Assembly (NCBI RefSeq): GCF_040717455.1
Contig: NZ_JBFEFH010000026.1
Span: 41,686 to 105,685 of the forward strand
Origin: Tautonia sp040717455
GTDB taxonomy: Bacteria > Planctomycetota > Planctomycetia > Isosphaerales > Isosphaeraceae
Reading direction: 5' to 3'
Length of the DNA stretch: 64,000 nucleotides
Under the pieces are notes generated by a model. That model saw only the letters and a list, made by a program, of their open reading frames with translations, was not told where the DNA came from and did no database searches. A program made the position numbers and the translations under genes. Of the stretch, positions 42,425 through 51,363 are shown in pieces; position 1 is the first letter of the stretch; each line of letters begins with the position of its first letter.

Positions 42425-43301
42425 GGTTGTTTCGATCGGCGGTCGGCCGGTGGGCGAAGGGCACCCGGTGTATGTCATCGCCGAGATCGGCCTGAACCAC
42501 AACGGCGACATGAAGCTCGCCAAGCAATTGATCGACGCGGCGGCCCTGGCGGGCTGCGACGCGGTGAAGTTCCAGAAGCGGACGCCGGAGCTGTGCGTCC
42601 CCCCCGAGCAACGCGACATCCGTCGCGAGACGCCGTGGGGCGAGATGACGTACATGGACTACCGCTACCGGGTCGAGTTCGGCAAGGAGGAGTTCGCCGA
42701 GATCGACCGCTACTGCAAGGACAAGGGGATCGCCTGGTTCGCCTCGTGCTGGGACGAGCCGTCGGTCGACTTCATCGAGCAGTTCGACCCGCCGTGCTAC
42801 AAGATGGCGTCGGCGTCGCTGACGGATGACAGCCTGTTCAAGCACACGGTCGCCACGGGCAAGCCGATCATCCTCTCGACCGGCATGTCGACGATGGAAG
42901 AGATCGAGCACGCCGTCTCGCTCTGCGACCCCGAGAAGGTGGTGATCCTGCACGCGACCAGCACCTACCCGTGCAAGCCGGAGGAGCTGAACCTGCGGGT
43001 CATCCCGGTCTTGCAGGCGAAGTTCGACGCCCCGATCGGCTATTCGGGCCACGAGGTCGGCCTGCAGACGACCCTGGCCGCCGTGAGCCTGGGCGCCTGC
43101 GTCGTCGAGCGGCACATCACCCTCGATCGCGCCATGTGGGGTAGCGACCAGGCCGCCTCGGTCGAGCCGTCGGGCTTCCACCGGCTCGTCCGCGACATCC
43201 GGGTCATCGAGAAGGCCATGGGAGACGGGGTCAAGCGGGTCTACGACAGCGAGCTGCCGATCCAGAAGAAGCTCCGCCGCGTCGGCGCCGCGACCTCCTG
43301 A
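42417..43301 (+). CDS. neuB: NeuB-family nonulosonate synthase lacking the SAF domain
   Basis: 294 residues from ATG 42417, overlapping neuA by 8 bases. The TIM-barrel shows AEIGLNHNGDMKLAKQLIDAAALAGCDAVKFQKR, PCYKMASASLTDDSLF, PIILSTGMSTMEEI, LHATSTYPCKPEELNLR, IGYSGHEVG and VERHITLDRAMWGSDQAAS, the standard NeuB motifs (PEP plus ManNAc-type sugar-6-P condensation). Typical NeuB enzymes run to ~340 residues with a C-terminal SAF (antifreeze-like) domain; this protein stops at the linker (KKLRRVGAATS). No SAF-like sequence follows in any frame I can see. Confidence 0.9.
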   Translation: MPKVVSIGGRPVGEGHPVYVIAEIGLNHNGDMKLAKQLIDAAALAGCDAVKFQKRTPELCVPPEQRDIRRETPWGEMTYMDYRYRVEFGKEEFAEIDRYCKDKGIAWFASCWDEPSVDFIEQFDPPCYKMASASLTDDSLFKHTVATGKPIILSTGMSTMEEIEHAVSLCDPEKVVILHATSTYPCKPEELNLRVIPVLQAKFDAPIGYSGHEVGLQTTLAAVSLGACVVERHITLDRAMWGSDQAASVEPSGFHRLVRDIRVIEKAMGDGVKRVYDSELPIQKKLRRVGAATS

Positions 43302-43459
43302 CCCCCGGGCGAACCGGCAACGGCTTACTCGCCCCGCCGATTGCCGCCCTATCGCCCCCTCGATCGCTCCAACGCAAGCGAGCGCCTGCCGCCGGGTCGT
43401 CTCAGGACGATTGTGCGGCGGGCGATCGCTTGCGTGGTCGTTTCCGGGGCGATGCGCCG

Positions 43460-43488
43460 TTTCACCCGGGATTCAACTTTGGTATAAC
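43460..43488 (+). promoter_or_regulatory. Possible sigma70-type promoter for the DUF1501 gene
   Basis: TTTCAC (43460-43465) and TATAAC (43483-43488) with a 17-base spacer, ~73 bases upstream of the ATG at 43562. Four of six and five of six consensus matches. Confidence 0.45.
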
Positions 43489-43561
43489 GGCACGTCGAAT
43501 CGGCCACGATGCCGGCATTCGCCTGCGCATCGATCTTCCCGGAGGGATGGCGAGGACCGTC

Positions 43562-45031
43562 ATGACCCGCAACGCATCGCGTCCCGGCATGCTTCGGCAC
43601 CCGTTGATCTCCCGGAGGTTCGCGCTGCAGGCGGGGGCGATCGGCCTGCTCGGCCTCGGCTCGTCGCACCTGAGGGCCCTGCGGGCGGCCGATGCGATCG
43701 ACCCGGCCTCGCGAGGGGATCGGCCGGCGCGATCGGTCATCTTCATCTTCCTCTCGGGCGGGCTGGGCCAGCTCGACAGCTTCGACATGAAGCCCGAGGC
43801 CCCGGAGGAGATCCGAGGCGAGTTCCGGCCGATCGCCACGAGCGTGCCGGGCCTCTCGATCTGCGAGCACCTGCCGGAACTGGCGAAGCGGGCGCACCTG
43901 TGGTCGCTCGTCCGGTCGCTGACGCACCCGTACAACGAGCACTCGCAGGGGCACATGGTCATGCTTTCCGGGCGGTCGATGCTGCCGCCCGGCTTCGACG
44001 CGACCCGGCCGAAGGCGACCGACTGGCCGTCGATCGCCTCGGTGGCCGGCGCCCTGGCCGGGCCCCGAGGCAACCTGCCCCCGGCGGTCGTCCTGCCCGA
44101 GCGGCTCATCCACAACTCGGGCCGGGTGATCCCCGGCCAGTTCGGCGGCCAGATGGGGGTGCGGCGGGACCCCTGGTTCATCGAGTCGTCGCCGTTCGAC
44201 AACACCTATTACGGCGCCTATCCGCAGTACGGCTTCGACCATCAGGACCGGGGTCGGCCCGAGCCCGAGAAGGTCTTCCGGGCCCCGAGCCTCGACCTCC
44301 CCGAGGGCCTGAACGGCGGCCGATTGCGTAACCGCCTCGACCTGCTCGGCCACGTGGACGGCGTGCGTCGGGAGCTGGAGGACGGGGCGGAGGCCCTGGC
44401 CTTCGACGACCACCGGTCCTCGGCCGTGGCCATGCTGACCGACCCTTCGGTCCGCCGGGCGATCGACGTGGCCGGCGCGCCCCAGGAGGAGCGCGACCGC
44501 TACGGCGACAACCTGTTCGGCTGGTCGCTGTTGATGGCCCGGCGGCTGGTCGCCTCGGGGGTCGACCTGGTGCAGGTGAACCTCGGCAACAACGAGACGT
44601 GGGACACGCACGGGAACGCCTTCCCGCACCTGAAGGACAAGCTCTATCCCCCGACCGATCGCGCCGTCTCGGCCCTGCTCGACGACCTGCAGGCCGAGGG
44701 GCTGCTCGACTCGACCCTGGTCGTGATGGCCGGCGAATTCGGCCGGACCCCTCGCATCTCTCACCTGGAGAAGCATTACGCCCTGCCGGGGCGCGACCAC
44801 TGGGGGCGTGCCCAGAGCGTCTGGCTCGCCGGCGGCGGCATCCAGGGCGGGCGAATGCTGGGGGCGACCGACCGGGTGGCGGGCGAACCGGTCTCCGATC
44901 CCCAGCGCCCCGAGAACTTCGCCGCGACCATCTACCGGGCCCTCGGCCTACCGGCCACCGCCGCCTGGCGGGACGAACAGGGCCGCCCCCACTTCATCTA
45001 TCACGGCGATCCGTTCCCGGGCCTGACCTGA
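43562..45031 (+). CDS. DUF1501 secreted protein with Tat-like leader (first copy)
   Basis: 489 residues from ATG 43562, GAGGA upstream. Leader ISRRFALQAGAIGLLGLGSSHLRA resembles a twin-arginine signal. The body is the sulfatase-like DUF1501 fold: VIFIFLSGGLGQLDSFDMKPEAP, FRPIATSVPGLSICEHLP, HMVMLSGR, RLVASGVDLVQVNLGNNETWDTHGNAF and GEFGRTPRISH...HYALPGRDHWGRAQS with AGGGIQGGRMLGATD. The group is abundant in Planctomycetes and often paired with a DUF1549/DUF1553 partner, absent here. Function unknown. Confidence 0.88.
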   Translation: MTRNASRPGMLRHPLISRRFALQAGAIGLLGLGSSHLRALRAADAIDPASRGDRPARSVIFIFLSGGLGQLDSFDMKPEAPEEIRGEFRPIATSVPGLSICEHLPELAKRAHLWSLVRSLTHPYNEHSQGHMVMLSGRSMLPPGFDATRPKATDWPSIASVAGALAGPRGNLPPAVVLPERLIHNSGRVIPGQFGGQMGVRRDPWFIESSPFDNTYYGAYPQYGFDHQDRGRPEPEKVFRAPSLDLPEGLNGGRLRNRLDLLGHVDGVRRELEDGAEALAFDDHRSSAVAMLTDPSVRRAIDVAGAPQEERDRYGDNLFGWSLLMARRLVASGVDLVQVNLGNNETWDTHGNAFPHLKDKLYPPTDRAVSALLDDLQAEGLLDSTLVVMAGEFGRTPRISHLEKHYALPGRDHWGRAQSVWLAGGGIQGGRMLGATDRVAGEPVSDPQRPENFAATIYRALGLPATAAWRDEQGRPHFIYHGDPFPGLT

Positions 45032-45135
45032 CGGCGGGCGCGGGCGCCGGGGACCGGCGTCACGCCACCCCGAGAAATCCCCGATCGCATCATTTCATCC
45101 CTTCATTCTCACGCGAACACCCGCCACCCGTTGCC

Positions 45136-45381
45136 ATGAACGAACTCCACGACGACATGGGGCGCGGGAATCTGCGGAAGATCTGGTGGTTGCTGACGGT
45201 CGTCATGGCGATCCTGCTCTGGTTCGTCGCGTCGTTTCTCCTGTACCGGTTCTGGTACGAGGATGAGCTCCCGACGCCGAAGACCCTGTTCAACCCCTGG
45301 ACCAATGGCGGCAATCTGCTGGCCTGCCTGGTGATTTCCTGGTTGATCTTGCTGCCGTTCCGGCCCCGGAACGATCTCTGA
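45136..45381 (+). CDS. Small two-helix membrane protein
   Basis: 81 residues from ATG 45136. Two predicted helices: WWLLTVVMAILLWFVASFLLYRFW (residues ~17-40) and GNLLACLVISWLILLPF (~58-74), with the loop out. No family recognised. 104 bp after DUF1501, same strand. Confidence 0.6.
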   Translation: MNELHDDMGRGNLRKIWWLLTVVMAILLWFVASFLLYRFWYEDELPTPKTLFNPWTNGGNLLACLVISWLILLPFRPRNDL

Positions 45382-45489
45382 CCCAGATCGCCTCGCCTCG
45401 CGACGCGACGGACGCGCCGCTCCGGGATGACGGCCCCGGACGGTTTCCGGGGCGTCTCGACATCCCGGGCGGCATGGCATTGATCCCCC

Positions 45490-46476
45490 TCAATCGGCCG
45501 CCGACGAGGCGGCGACCGGCAGGGCAGGGGAGGGGGGGGAGGCGGCGGTCGCGACCGGCTCCGGGACCGCCGGGGCGCGGGGCGATCGATGAGGCCGGGC
45601 CACGTCGCGCAGGCGTCGCCGGGCCTGGGTGGTCAGCAGCGCCGTCGGGCCGAGGACGAACGCCATGCCGAGCAGGGTCATCGGCGTCAGGACGCGTCCC
45701 CAGATCCAGAGGTCGAAGGCCATCGCGAAGACCACCTGGGAGAGCCCGATGACGGCGACCCGGGTCGGGACGCCCAGGGCGTACGCCTTCGTCAGGCAGA
45801 ACTGCCCGAGCGTGCCCGAGACGGCCACCCCCAGCAGGAGCGCGAGCGTCACGAGGTCGGGTCGGAGTCGGTGGGCGGTGCCGTTCGACGCCTGCACGAG
45901 GAGCCAGGCCCCGGCGATCAGGCTGGCGACCCCGGCGAAGTGGGCGACGACCGCCCGGGTGTCGACGTTGCGGAGCCGGTGCAGCCCGACCAGGGCCACC
46001 GCCGTGGTCAGCGAGCTGCCCACCGCCACCCCGACGGCGAGCGCGTTGCCGCCCAGATGGGGACGCTGGATCAGGACGACGCCGAACAGCCCGCCGAGCA
46101 TGCCCAGGACCTCCAGCGCCGAGGGCATCTGACGCAGCCAGAAGGCCGAGAAGACCACGATCCAGAGCGGATACATGGTCGTCAGGGTCAGCGCATCGGC
46201 GACCGGCAGGACGGACATCGCATAGAAGTTGCAGATCAGGCTCACGCTGCCCGCGAGGCTCCGGATCCAGAGCGTCGGCGGCCGGAAGACCGCCAGCCGG
46301 ACCCCGGCCGAGACCGCCAGCAGCCACGCCGAGCCGAACATGAACACCGCCCGGGTCAGGGCCACGATGAGCCAGTCGCAGCGGGGGCCGAGGGCATGGG
46401 TCAGGGCCCCCATGACCGCGAACGAGACCGCCCCGACGAGCATCCAGAGCGCGGACCGAAAAGCATTCGCATCCAT
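45490..46476 (-). CDS. EamA/DMT-family transporter
   Basis: 328 residues with two EamA repeats of five helices each (~8-140 and ~150-285). Family texts include the ending GTLGQFCLTKAYALGVPTRVAVIGLSQVVFAMAFDLWIWGRVLTPMTLLGMAFVLGPTALL and first-repeat NFYAMSVLPVADALTLTTMYPLWIVVFSAFWLRQMPSALEVLGMLGGLFGVVLIQRP. A Pro/Ala-rich cytosolic tail follows. Substrate (metabolite efflux) unknown. Tail toward the DUF1501-side gene, upstream of nothing on its strand except the sensor kinase. Confidence 0.88.
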   Translation of the reverse strand: MDANAFRSALWMLVGAVSFAVMGALTHALGPRCDWLIVALTRAVFMFGSAWLLAVSAGVRLAVFRPPTLWIRSLAGSVSLICNFYAMSVLPVADALTLTTMYPLWIVVFSAFWLRQMPSALEVLGMLGGLFGVVLIQRPHLGGNALAVGVAVGSSLTTAVALVGLHRLRNVDTRAVVAHFAGVASLIAGAWLLVQASNGTAHRLRPDLVTLALLLGVAVSGTLGQFCLTKAYALGVPTRVAVIGLSQVVFAMAFDLWIWGRVLTPMTLLGMAFVLGPTALLTTQARRRLRDVARPHRSPRAPAVPEPVATAASPPSPALPVAASSAAD

Positions 46477-46623
46477 GAATCGAAGTGAGTTAAGGGGAAG
46501 GAGGGGGGAGGAATCGGGGGATGGGGATCGCCGAAGAGGCGCGGGTCGGTCGATCGGTGACGACGAGGGGAGCGACGTTCGCCGGGCTCCCCCTGCGTCC
46601 GGGCACGTTCGCCGGCCCTCCCG

Positions 46624-48366
46624 TCAGGAGTGATGACGCGACGGCGGGAACGCGTCCGAGACCTTCGCCTGATTCGGCCCGAAGCGCGAGAGCGTGGCGA
46701 GCAGCTCCAGGCGATCGATCGGCTTGCCGAGGTAGGCGTCGCAGCCCGACCGGAGATAGCGCTCGCGGTCGCCGTCCATGACGTTGGCCGTCAGGGCGAC
46801 GATGGGGGTCTGGCAGCCGATCGCCCGGAGCCGGGCGGCGGCGTCGAGCCCGCCGAGATTGGGCATGAGCATATCCATGAGGATGACATGGTAGCTCAAT
46901 CCCCGCGCCTCGGACCGCTCGACGGCGTCCACGGCTTCCATGCCGTCGTTGACCACGTCGAGGCTGACGCCCGCCTGGCCCAGGATGCGGCCGATGAGGC
47001 GCTGGTTGCTCACCGTGTCCTCGGCCAGCAAGACGCGAAGCCCTTCGGGCAGGTCCACCGCCCGGTCGGCGGCCGGATCGGGCGAGGGGTCGATCGGAGC
47101 GCCGGCGTCCACCTCCTCTGAAAACCTGGGGATCCCGTCGAGGTCGCCGGGATCGATGGTCACGCGGACGGTCGTACCGGCATCGGGGGCGCTGGTGACC
47201 CGGATCGTCCCGCCGAGCAGCTCCACGAGTCGCCGGCTGATGGTCAGTCCCAGCCCGGTGCTGCCCCGGGGGTCGTCGCGCCGGTCGAGCCGGCCATAAG
47301 GGATGAACAGCCGTTCGATCTCATCCGGCGTCATGCCGATGCCCGAGTCGGAGACCTCGAATTCGAGCGAGGGGCGCGTCCCCTGGCCCGCCTGATCGCC
47401 GCAAGTCAAGCGGACCGTCAGCGCCACCCGGCCCTGATCCGTGTACTTCACGGCATTGCTGACCAGGTTGACCAGGACCTGCTTGAGCCGGACGGCGTCG
47501 GTCTCGATGCGGACGGGGATGCGGCCCTCGAAGCCGACCTGCAAGGCCAGCCCCTTGCGACGGGCGAGCACCCCGATGAGCGACTCGACCTCGGCCAGGA
47601 CCCTCGGCAGCTCGACCGGGCGGCGGTCGACCTCCAGGCGGCCGGCCTCGATCCGGGACAGGTCGAGCACGTCGTTGACGATGTCGAGCAGGTGCTCGCC
47701 GTTCTCCCGGATGGTCCGCAGCGCGTCGAGGCGAGACGGCTCGTCCCCCGCCTGGACCTCGCGGAGCAGCTCCTCGGAATAGCCGAGGATCGCCGTCATG
47801 GGCGTGCGGATCTCGTGGCTCATGTGGGCCAGGAAGTCGCTCTTGGCCTGGTTGGCCGACTCGGCCTCGGCCGTCAGTTCGGCGAGCTTGCGGTTGGCCT
47901 GCTCGAGCGCCTCGGCATGTTCGGCCAGCTTCATCTGAGCGTGGGTCCGCTCCTCGATTTCCCCGGTCAGCCGCTCGTTCAGCCGCATCACCCCGGGCAA
48001 TTCGAGCGCCCGGGGGACGATCGGGATCATGGCCAGCACGGTCAACCACGAGGCGGTCGCGGTGACGGCCTTCGAGACCCCGAGGAAGCGGTACGCCGGC
48101 CACGAGAACATGGTGGCGTCAATCAGGTGCGTAATCCCACACGTCAGGATGAAGAACCCGAACAGATAGAAGACCTTGTGGAACGGGATATCCTTGCGCC
48201 GCGTGACGAAAAAGAGCAGCACGCAAGGGATCGCCAGATAAGCCGCCCAGATCGCCAGGTCGGCCCCGATGTGGAGCCATCCGAGGGCGGGAGTCCACCC
48301 CGTTCCGCAATGCCAACGCGCGGGGAAACCGGAGGTCTCGAACAGGCGACTGAAGAAGTCGATCAT
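46624..48366 (-). CDS. Hybrid histidine kinase with ethylene-receptor-like sensor domain
   Basis: 580 residues. Three N-terminal helices (~30-54, 65-86, 91-112) match the plant ETR1/bacterial ethylene-binding domain: GADLAIWAAYLAIPCVLLFFV (Asp36, Tyr43, Ile46, Pro47) and FGFFILTCGITHLI (Cys76, His80). The Asp-Cys gap (40) and Cys-His gap (4) equal those of ETR1 Asp25/Cys65/His69, where Cys and His bind copper(I). A coiled linker leads to the HisKA domain with phospho-acceptor His184, HATPase (NLVSNAVKYTD, VSDSGIGM, GSTGLGLTISRRLVELLGG), and a C-terminal receiver with Asp498. No GAF domain. Its output gene is not adjacent. Confidence 0.86.
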   Translation of the reverse strand: MIDFFSRLFETSGFPARWHCGTGWTPALGWLHIGADLAIWAAYLAIPCVLLFFVTRRKDIPFHKVFYLFGFFILTCGITHLIDATMFSWPAYRFLGVSKAVTATASWLTVLAMIPIVPRALELPGVMRLNERLTGEIEERTHAQMKLAEHAEALEQANRKLAELTAEAESANQAKSDFLAHMSHEIRTPMTAILGYSEELLREVQAGDEPSRLDALRTIRENGEHLLDIVNDVLDLSRIEAGRLEVDRRPVELPRVLAEVESLIGVLARRKGLALQVGFEGRIPVRIETDAVRLKQVLVNLVSNAVKYTDQGRVALTVRLTCGDQAGQGTRPSLEFEVSDSGIGMTPDEIERLFIPYGRLDRRDDPRGSTGLGLTISRRLVELLGGTIRVTSAPDAGTTVRVTIDPGDLDGIPRFSEEVDAGAPIDPSPDPAADRAVDLPEGLRVLLAEDTVSNQRLIGRILGQAGVSLDVVNDGMEAVDAVERSEARGLSYHVILMDMLMPNLGGLDAAARLRAIGCQTPIVALTANVMDGDRERYLRSGCDAYLGKPIDRLELLATLSRFGPNQAKVSDAFPPSRHHS

Positions 48367-48777
48367 GAATGATGAACCGCGAGCGGTAGGTCGAACAAGG
48401 TGCGCTGCAGATCAACCGATCGGCCCCGAGGCATGTCGCGTGTCATGCAACCGTGACAGGACAAGTCGTCACCGCTCGCTCGCGGTCATTCCAAGAGCGT
48501 TCGATGATGGCCCCGATCTGGACGGTCGCCGAACTCAGCAACGTTCCAGTGTACGCCCCGCCCCGGGCGATGAATAGTGCAACCGCGTTCGATTCACGGA
48601 GACTCGCCCCGCCCCGTTCATCTCCGAATTCGTTCGCAATCCCGCCCCTCGACCCGCCATCCTCCCCCCGTCGCTCCCCCTCCCCCCACCCGCATGATGC
48701 CGATGGAGGTCCCCCGACCCCGACCCATGCCGTCCTCGACGGCCTCACCCCCCGCCCGCTCGCCCCAAGAATCGATC
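48367..48777. other. Gene-free region between kinase and tRNA-Arg
   Basis: Part of a 549-bp gap. Pyrimidine-rich (48600-48720) with no convincing gene; open frames here lack protein-like texture. The kinase leader and the tRNA promoter lie at its two ends. Confidence 0.45.
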
Positions 48778-48807
48778 TGGACATTGCATTGGCCGTCTCT
48801 GTAAGAT
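48778..48807 (+). promoter_or_regulatory. Possible promoter for tRNA-Arg
   Basis: TGGACA (48778-48783) and TAAGAT (48802-48807), 18-base spacing, about 109 bases upstream of the tRNA. The -35 box matches 5 of 6, the -10 box 4 of 6. Confidence 0.35.
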
Positions 48808-48915
48808 AATCTCTCGACCTCCCGAGCGGTTTGATCGGGAATGATTCATTCCATCCCATCGAGACGCCCTGCCCGCCATCTTCTTCTCAACTCCGCTCGC
48901 TCGCTCCTTCTCAAC

Positions 48916-48989
48916 GCACCCGTAGCTCAATTGGATAGAGCATCAGTCTTCGGAACTGAGGGTTGTAGGTTCGAGTCCTACCGGGTGTA
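48916..48989 (+). tRNA. tRNA-Arg (anticodon UCG)
   Basis: The cloverleaf is complete: acceptor GCACCCG/CGGGTGT (first pair G-U), D-arm GCTC/GAGC, anticodon arm TCAGT-CTTCGGA-ACTGA with anticodon TCG, T-arm GTAGG-TTCGAGT-CCTAC, discriminator A. No encoded CCA. Its 3' 44 bases from the anticodon loop onward recur at 50311-50354. Confidence 0.95.
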
Positions 48990-48991
48990 CT
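48948..48991 (+). repeat. att-type direct repeat, copy in intact tRNA-Arg
   Basis: The 44 bases from the anticodon loop through two bases past the tRNA are identical to 50311-50354. This is the hallmark of an element integrated into the tRNA 3' end, which restores the gene. Confidence 0.85.
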
Positions 48992-49287
48992 TGCCAGCAA
49001 ACGACTTAGGACGAGCGACGACGCCGGCCACCACGGAAACGGGTACGGAATCGCAGCGTTTCCGGGGGTGGGTGCCAGTCCGGGAGGATGGTCTAAACGC
49101 GATGCCACGGATGCCGGGGGGCCGCTCGACCGACCGGCCCCCGCGTCGTCGCAGATCGCCTACAGACCTCGCACCGTCTCCACGGTTGCACGCACGACTT
49201 GAGTTCAATTCAGTGATAGCTTGAACAGTAGCCCGGGGCAAGAAGTTTCGGTTGTGATTCCGCGTAGAGGTGTCCGAGGGCAACGCG

Positions 49288-50175
49288 ATGCTCGACATTG
49301 ACCTTCGCGAAGAGGATGACGACGAGGCCGAGACGACCTTCCGACCCGCCCCCCCGAGGCGACGGTTGCACCCGGCCCTGATCGCCCTTCTCTGCGTCGT
49401 CGGCCTGGCCTTAGTGGGCCTGCTCACGGCCGAGGGTTTGGCGCTGGCCTTCGGCCGGACGGGGCCGGCACGCTCGCTCTTCGAGGCCAGACGGGCAGGG
49501 CCCCCGGTTGCTGAGATCGCCCCTGATGAGCCAGTCGTAGTACCCGCCAGCAAGGCACTCGAGAAGCTTGATCCGAGACTCTGCCCGTACGTCCCGACGC
49601 TCGAATACGATGCGGATCGCAACCTCACCGTCCTTTGGCTCGAACTCGGGACCCCGTTGGCGTCGAGCGGTCCAGGATGGGAGTCAGGGTTCGCCGAAGA
49701 CGTGCACCTTGGCCTCGTCGCATGGGCTACCGGAGATGATCCGAGAAATCTTTCCCCGGTTTCCAGTTATCTGCTCGTGAGCCGATCCGACGGGCCTTTC
49801 CAGTCTCCTTCCGAAATCGAGGTGTTCACCGGGCATGATTCCATCTATCGCCTTGAGCACATCCCCCCCAAATACTTCCACGACGCCCGCACCCCATTCA
49901 ATTATCGTGAAGTCGATGCGTTCTCCATGAGGGAGGGTCCGCTTAAGTCGGTCGGCATCGCCGAGGAGTTAGTGCTCTTCATCGAGGGCCGCGCCTATTC
50001 GCTTACCCGCGCCCAGCAGGAAGGCGTCATGTGTTTTTTCGACGCGGTCTGCTTCGAGGATCGCCGGGAGGACGCCCTCCGGGGCGATTCAGCGTTGGCA
50101 CGAATGAACCGCGATGCCCGGTTCACCAACGCGATACACTCCTGGATGAAACTGCGGTCAGAGCAGACCCCCTGA
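49288..50175 (+). CDS. Membrane-anchored hypothetical protein inside the tRNA-flanked segment
   Basis: 295 residues from ATG 49288, with GAGGG upstream (a GTG at 49270 is possible). Acidic head, Arg/Pro cluster, then one helix (LHPALIALLCVVGLALVGLLTAEGLALAF, ~25-53) and a soluble domain (~95-290) with EYDADRNLTVLWLELG, VHLGLVAWATGDDP and FNYREVDAFSMREGPLKSVG texts. No family recognised. It is the only clear gene between the tRNA and the duplicated tRNA 3' end. Confidence 0.7.
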   Translation: MLDIDLREEDDDEAETTFRPAPPRRRLHPALIALLCVVGLALVGLLTAEGLALAFGRTGPARSLFEARRAGPPVAEIAPDEPVVVPASKALEKLDPRLCPYVPTLEYDADRNLTVLWLELGTPLASSGPGWESGFAEDVHLGLVAWATGDDPRNLSPVSSYLLVSRSDGPFQSPSEIEVFTGHDSIYRLEHIPPKYFHDARTPFNYREVDAFSMREGPLKSVGIAEELVLFIEGRAYSLTRAQQEGVMCFFDAVCFEDRREDALRGDSALARMNRDARFTNAIHSWMKLRSEQTP

Positions 50176-50310
50176 ACCACGGAATCCCCCCGATCCGGCC
50201 GCGCCCCGGCCGCCACCGATCAAGACTGACCCAACCGACCGATCGCCACAACGCCCTGTCCCGTCGCCCGTTGCGACGGCTTCACGAGGACGGAAAATCG
50301 TCCCCTCGCC

Positions 50311-50354
50311 CTTCGGAACTGAGGGTTGTAGGTTCGAGTCCTACCGGGTGTACT
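50311..50354 (+). repeat. att-type direct repeat, tRNA 3' fragment
   Basis: Exact 44-base copy of 48948-48991 without the 5' half of a tRNA. An integrase N-terminal fragment starts 115 bases downstream, which is where phage- and island-type elements usually keep the integrase gene. Confidence 0.85.
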
Positions 50355-50468
50355 CTCTCTGACCCACTTCGCCGAAAGTTGTGCTTACCCGCCGGTGGTC
50401 GGTGGTGCGGCCCGGAAGGCTCGAAGAAGTAGTACCGGTACTACTTCCGGGGCCTTGAGGCATGCACC

Positions 50469-51092
50469 ATGCCCGAGTTCCTGCCATCACGGCGCATCCC
50501 CAAGTACCGTCATTACAAGCCGAAGGACCTCGCCGTCGTCCGCATCGAGGGCAAGGACTCTTACCTCGGCCCCTACGGCTCTGCGCAGAGCCACGAGAAG
50601 TACCGACGCCTGATCGCCTCCTGGCTGGCGAACCTGCCCGACGAAGCCAAAGCCGCGGGGAAAGACACCCAGTCCACCGCGGCCTCCCTCTCGATCGCCG
50701 AGCTGCTCCTGGCCTATGTCCGTTTCGCCGACGGGTATGACCGCAAGAACGGCCGGCCGACGAAGGAGGCCGAGAACATGCGGCAGGCCATCCGGCCCCT
50801 GCGCGATTTGTATGCGATGACCCCCGTGCGGGAGTTCGGGCCGAAGTGCTTGAAAACGGTCCGGCAGGCGATGATCGAGGCCGGCCACTGCCGCAATGAG
50901 ATCAATCGTCGTGTCCGCCGCATCGCTCGGGTCTTCAAGTGGGGCTTCGAGGACGAGCTGGTGCCGTCGGACGTCCATCAGGGACTCAAGGCGGTCGCCG
51001 GCCTTGTTGACCTTCGCCGGCCAGGCATCGGAGCCGATCGCGGCGCGATTCGCGAGGGTGAGCGTCAGGGTCGCGGTGGCCGAATCGGCTGA
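50469..51092 (+). pseudogene. Tyrosine-recombinase (integrase) N-terminal fragment
   Basis: The frame encodes an integrase N-terminus (MPEFLPSRRIPKYRHYKPKDLAVVRIEGKDSYLGPYGSAQSHEKYRRLIASWL) and core-binding helical domain (IAELLLAYVRFADGYDRKNGRPTKEAENMRQAIRPLRDLY...VRQAMIEAGHCRNEINRRVRRIARVFKWGFEDELVP). Past about residue 180 the text becomes Arg/Gly-rich and unlike an integrase, and no catalytic R-H-R-Y motifs occur. It is therefore truncated before the catalytic domain. Directly abuts the att copy at 50311. Confidence 0.78.
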
Positions 51093-51363
51093 TCCCTGCG
51101 AAGGAGAGGCCGGACGGACTGGAAGGCCACGGGCCTGGACACCCCGGGTCCAGGCCGGGCGACGAGGCCCGGCCACCCTCGTCGGGGGCGTGCATCGGGT
51201 CGGCAGCCCCCGAGTCGGTCGAGCCTCCCGACCCCGACCCGACGCCCTGGCAAGCTCGGCCGCCCCTCTCTTGAGATTCCTTGGCGCTCGCCGGCACGAC
51301 TGCTAGAGTCTGGTTGTTCAACAACGGTTCGTCTCCCCCAGGCCCAGGGACAGCGAGGCCCGG

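Noticed and set aside
50311..50354. A second tRNA-Arg gene
   Set aside because: Only the 3' half is present; there is no acceptor 5' strand or D-arm upstream, so it is an att-type fragment.
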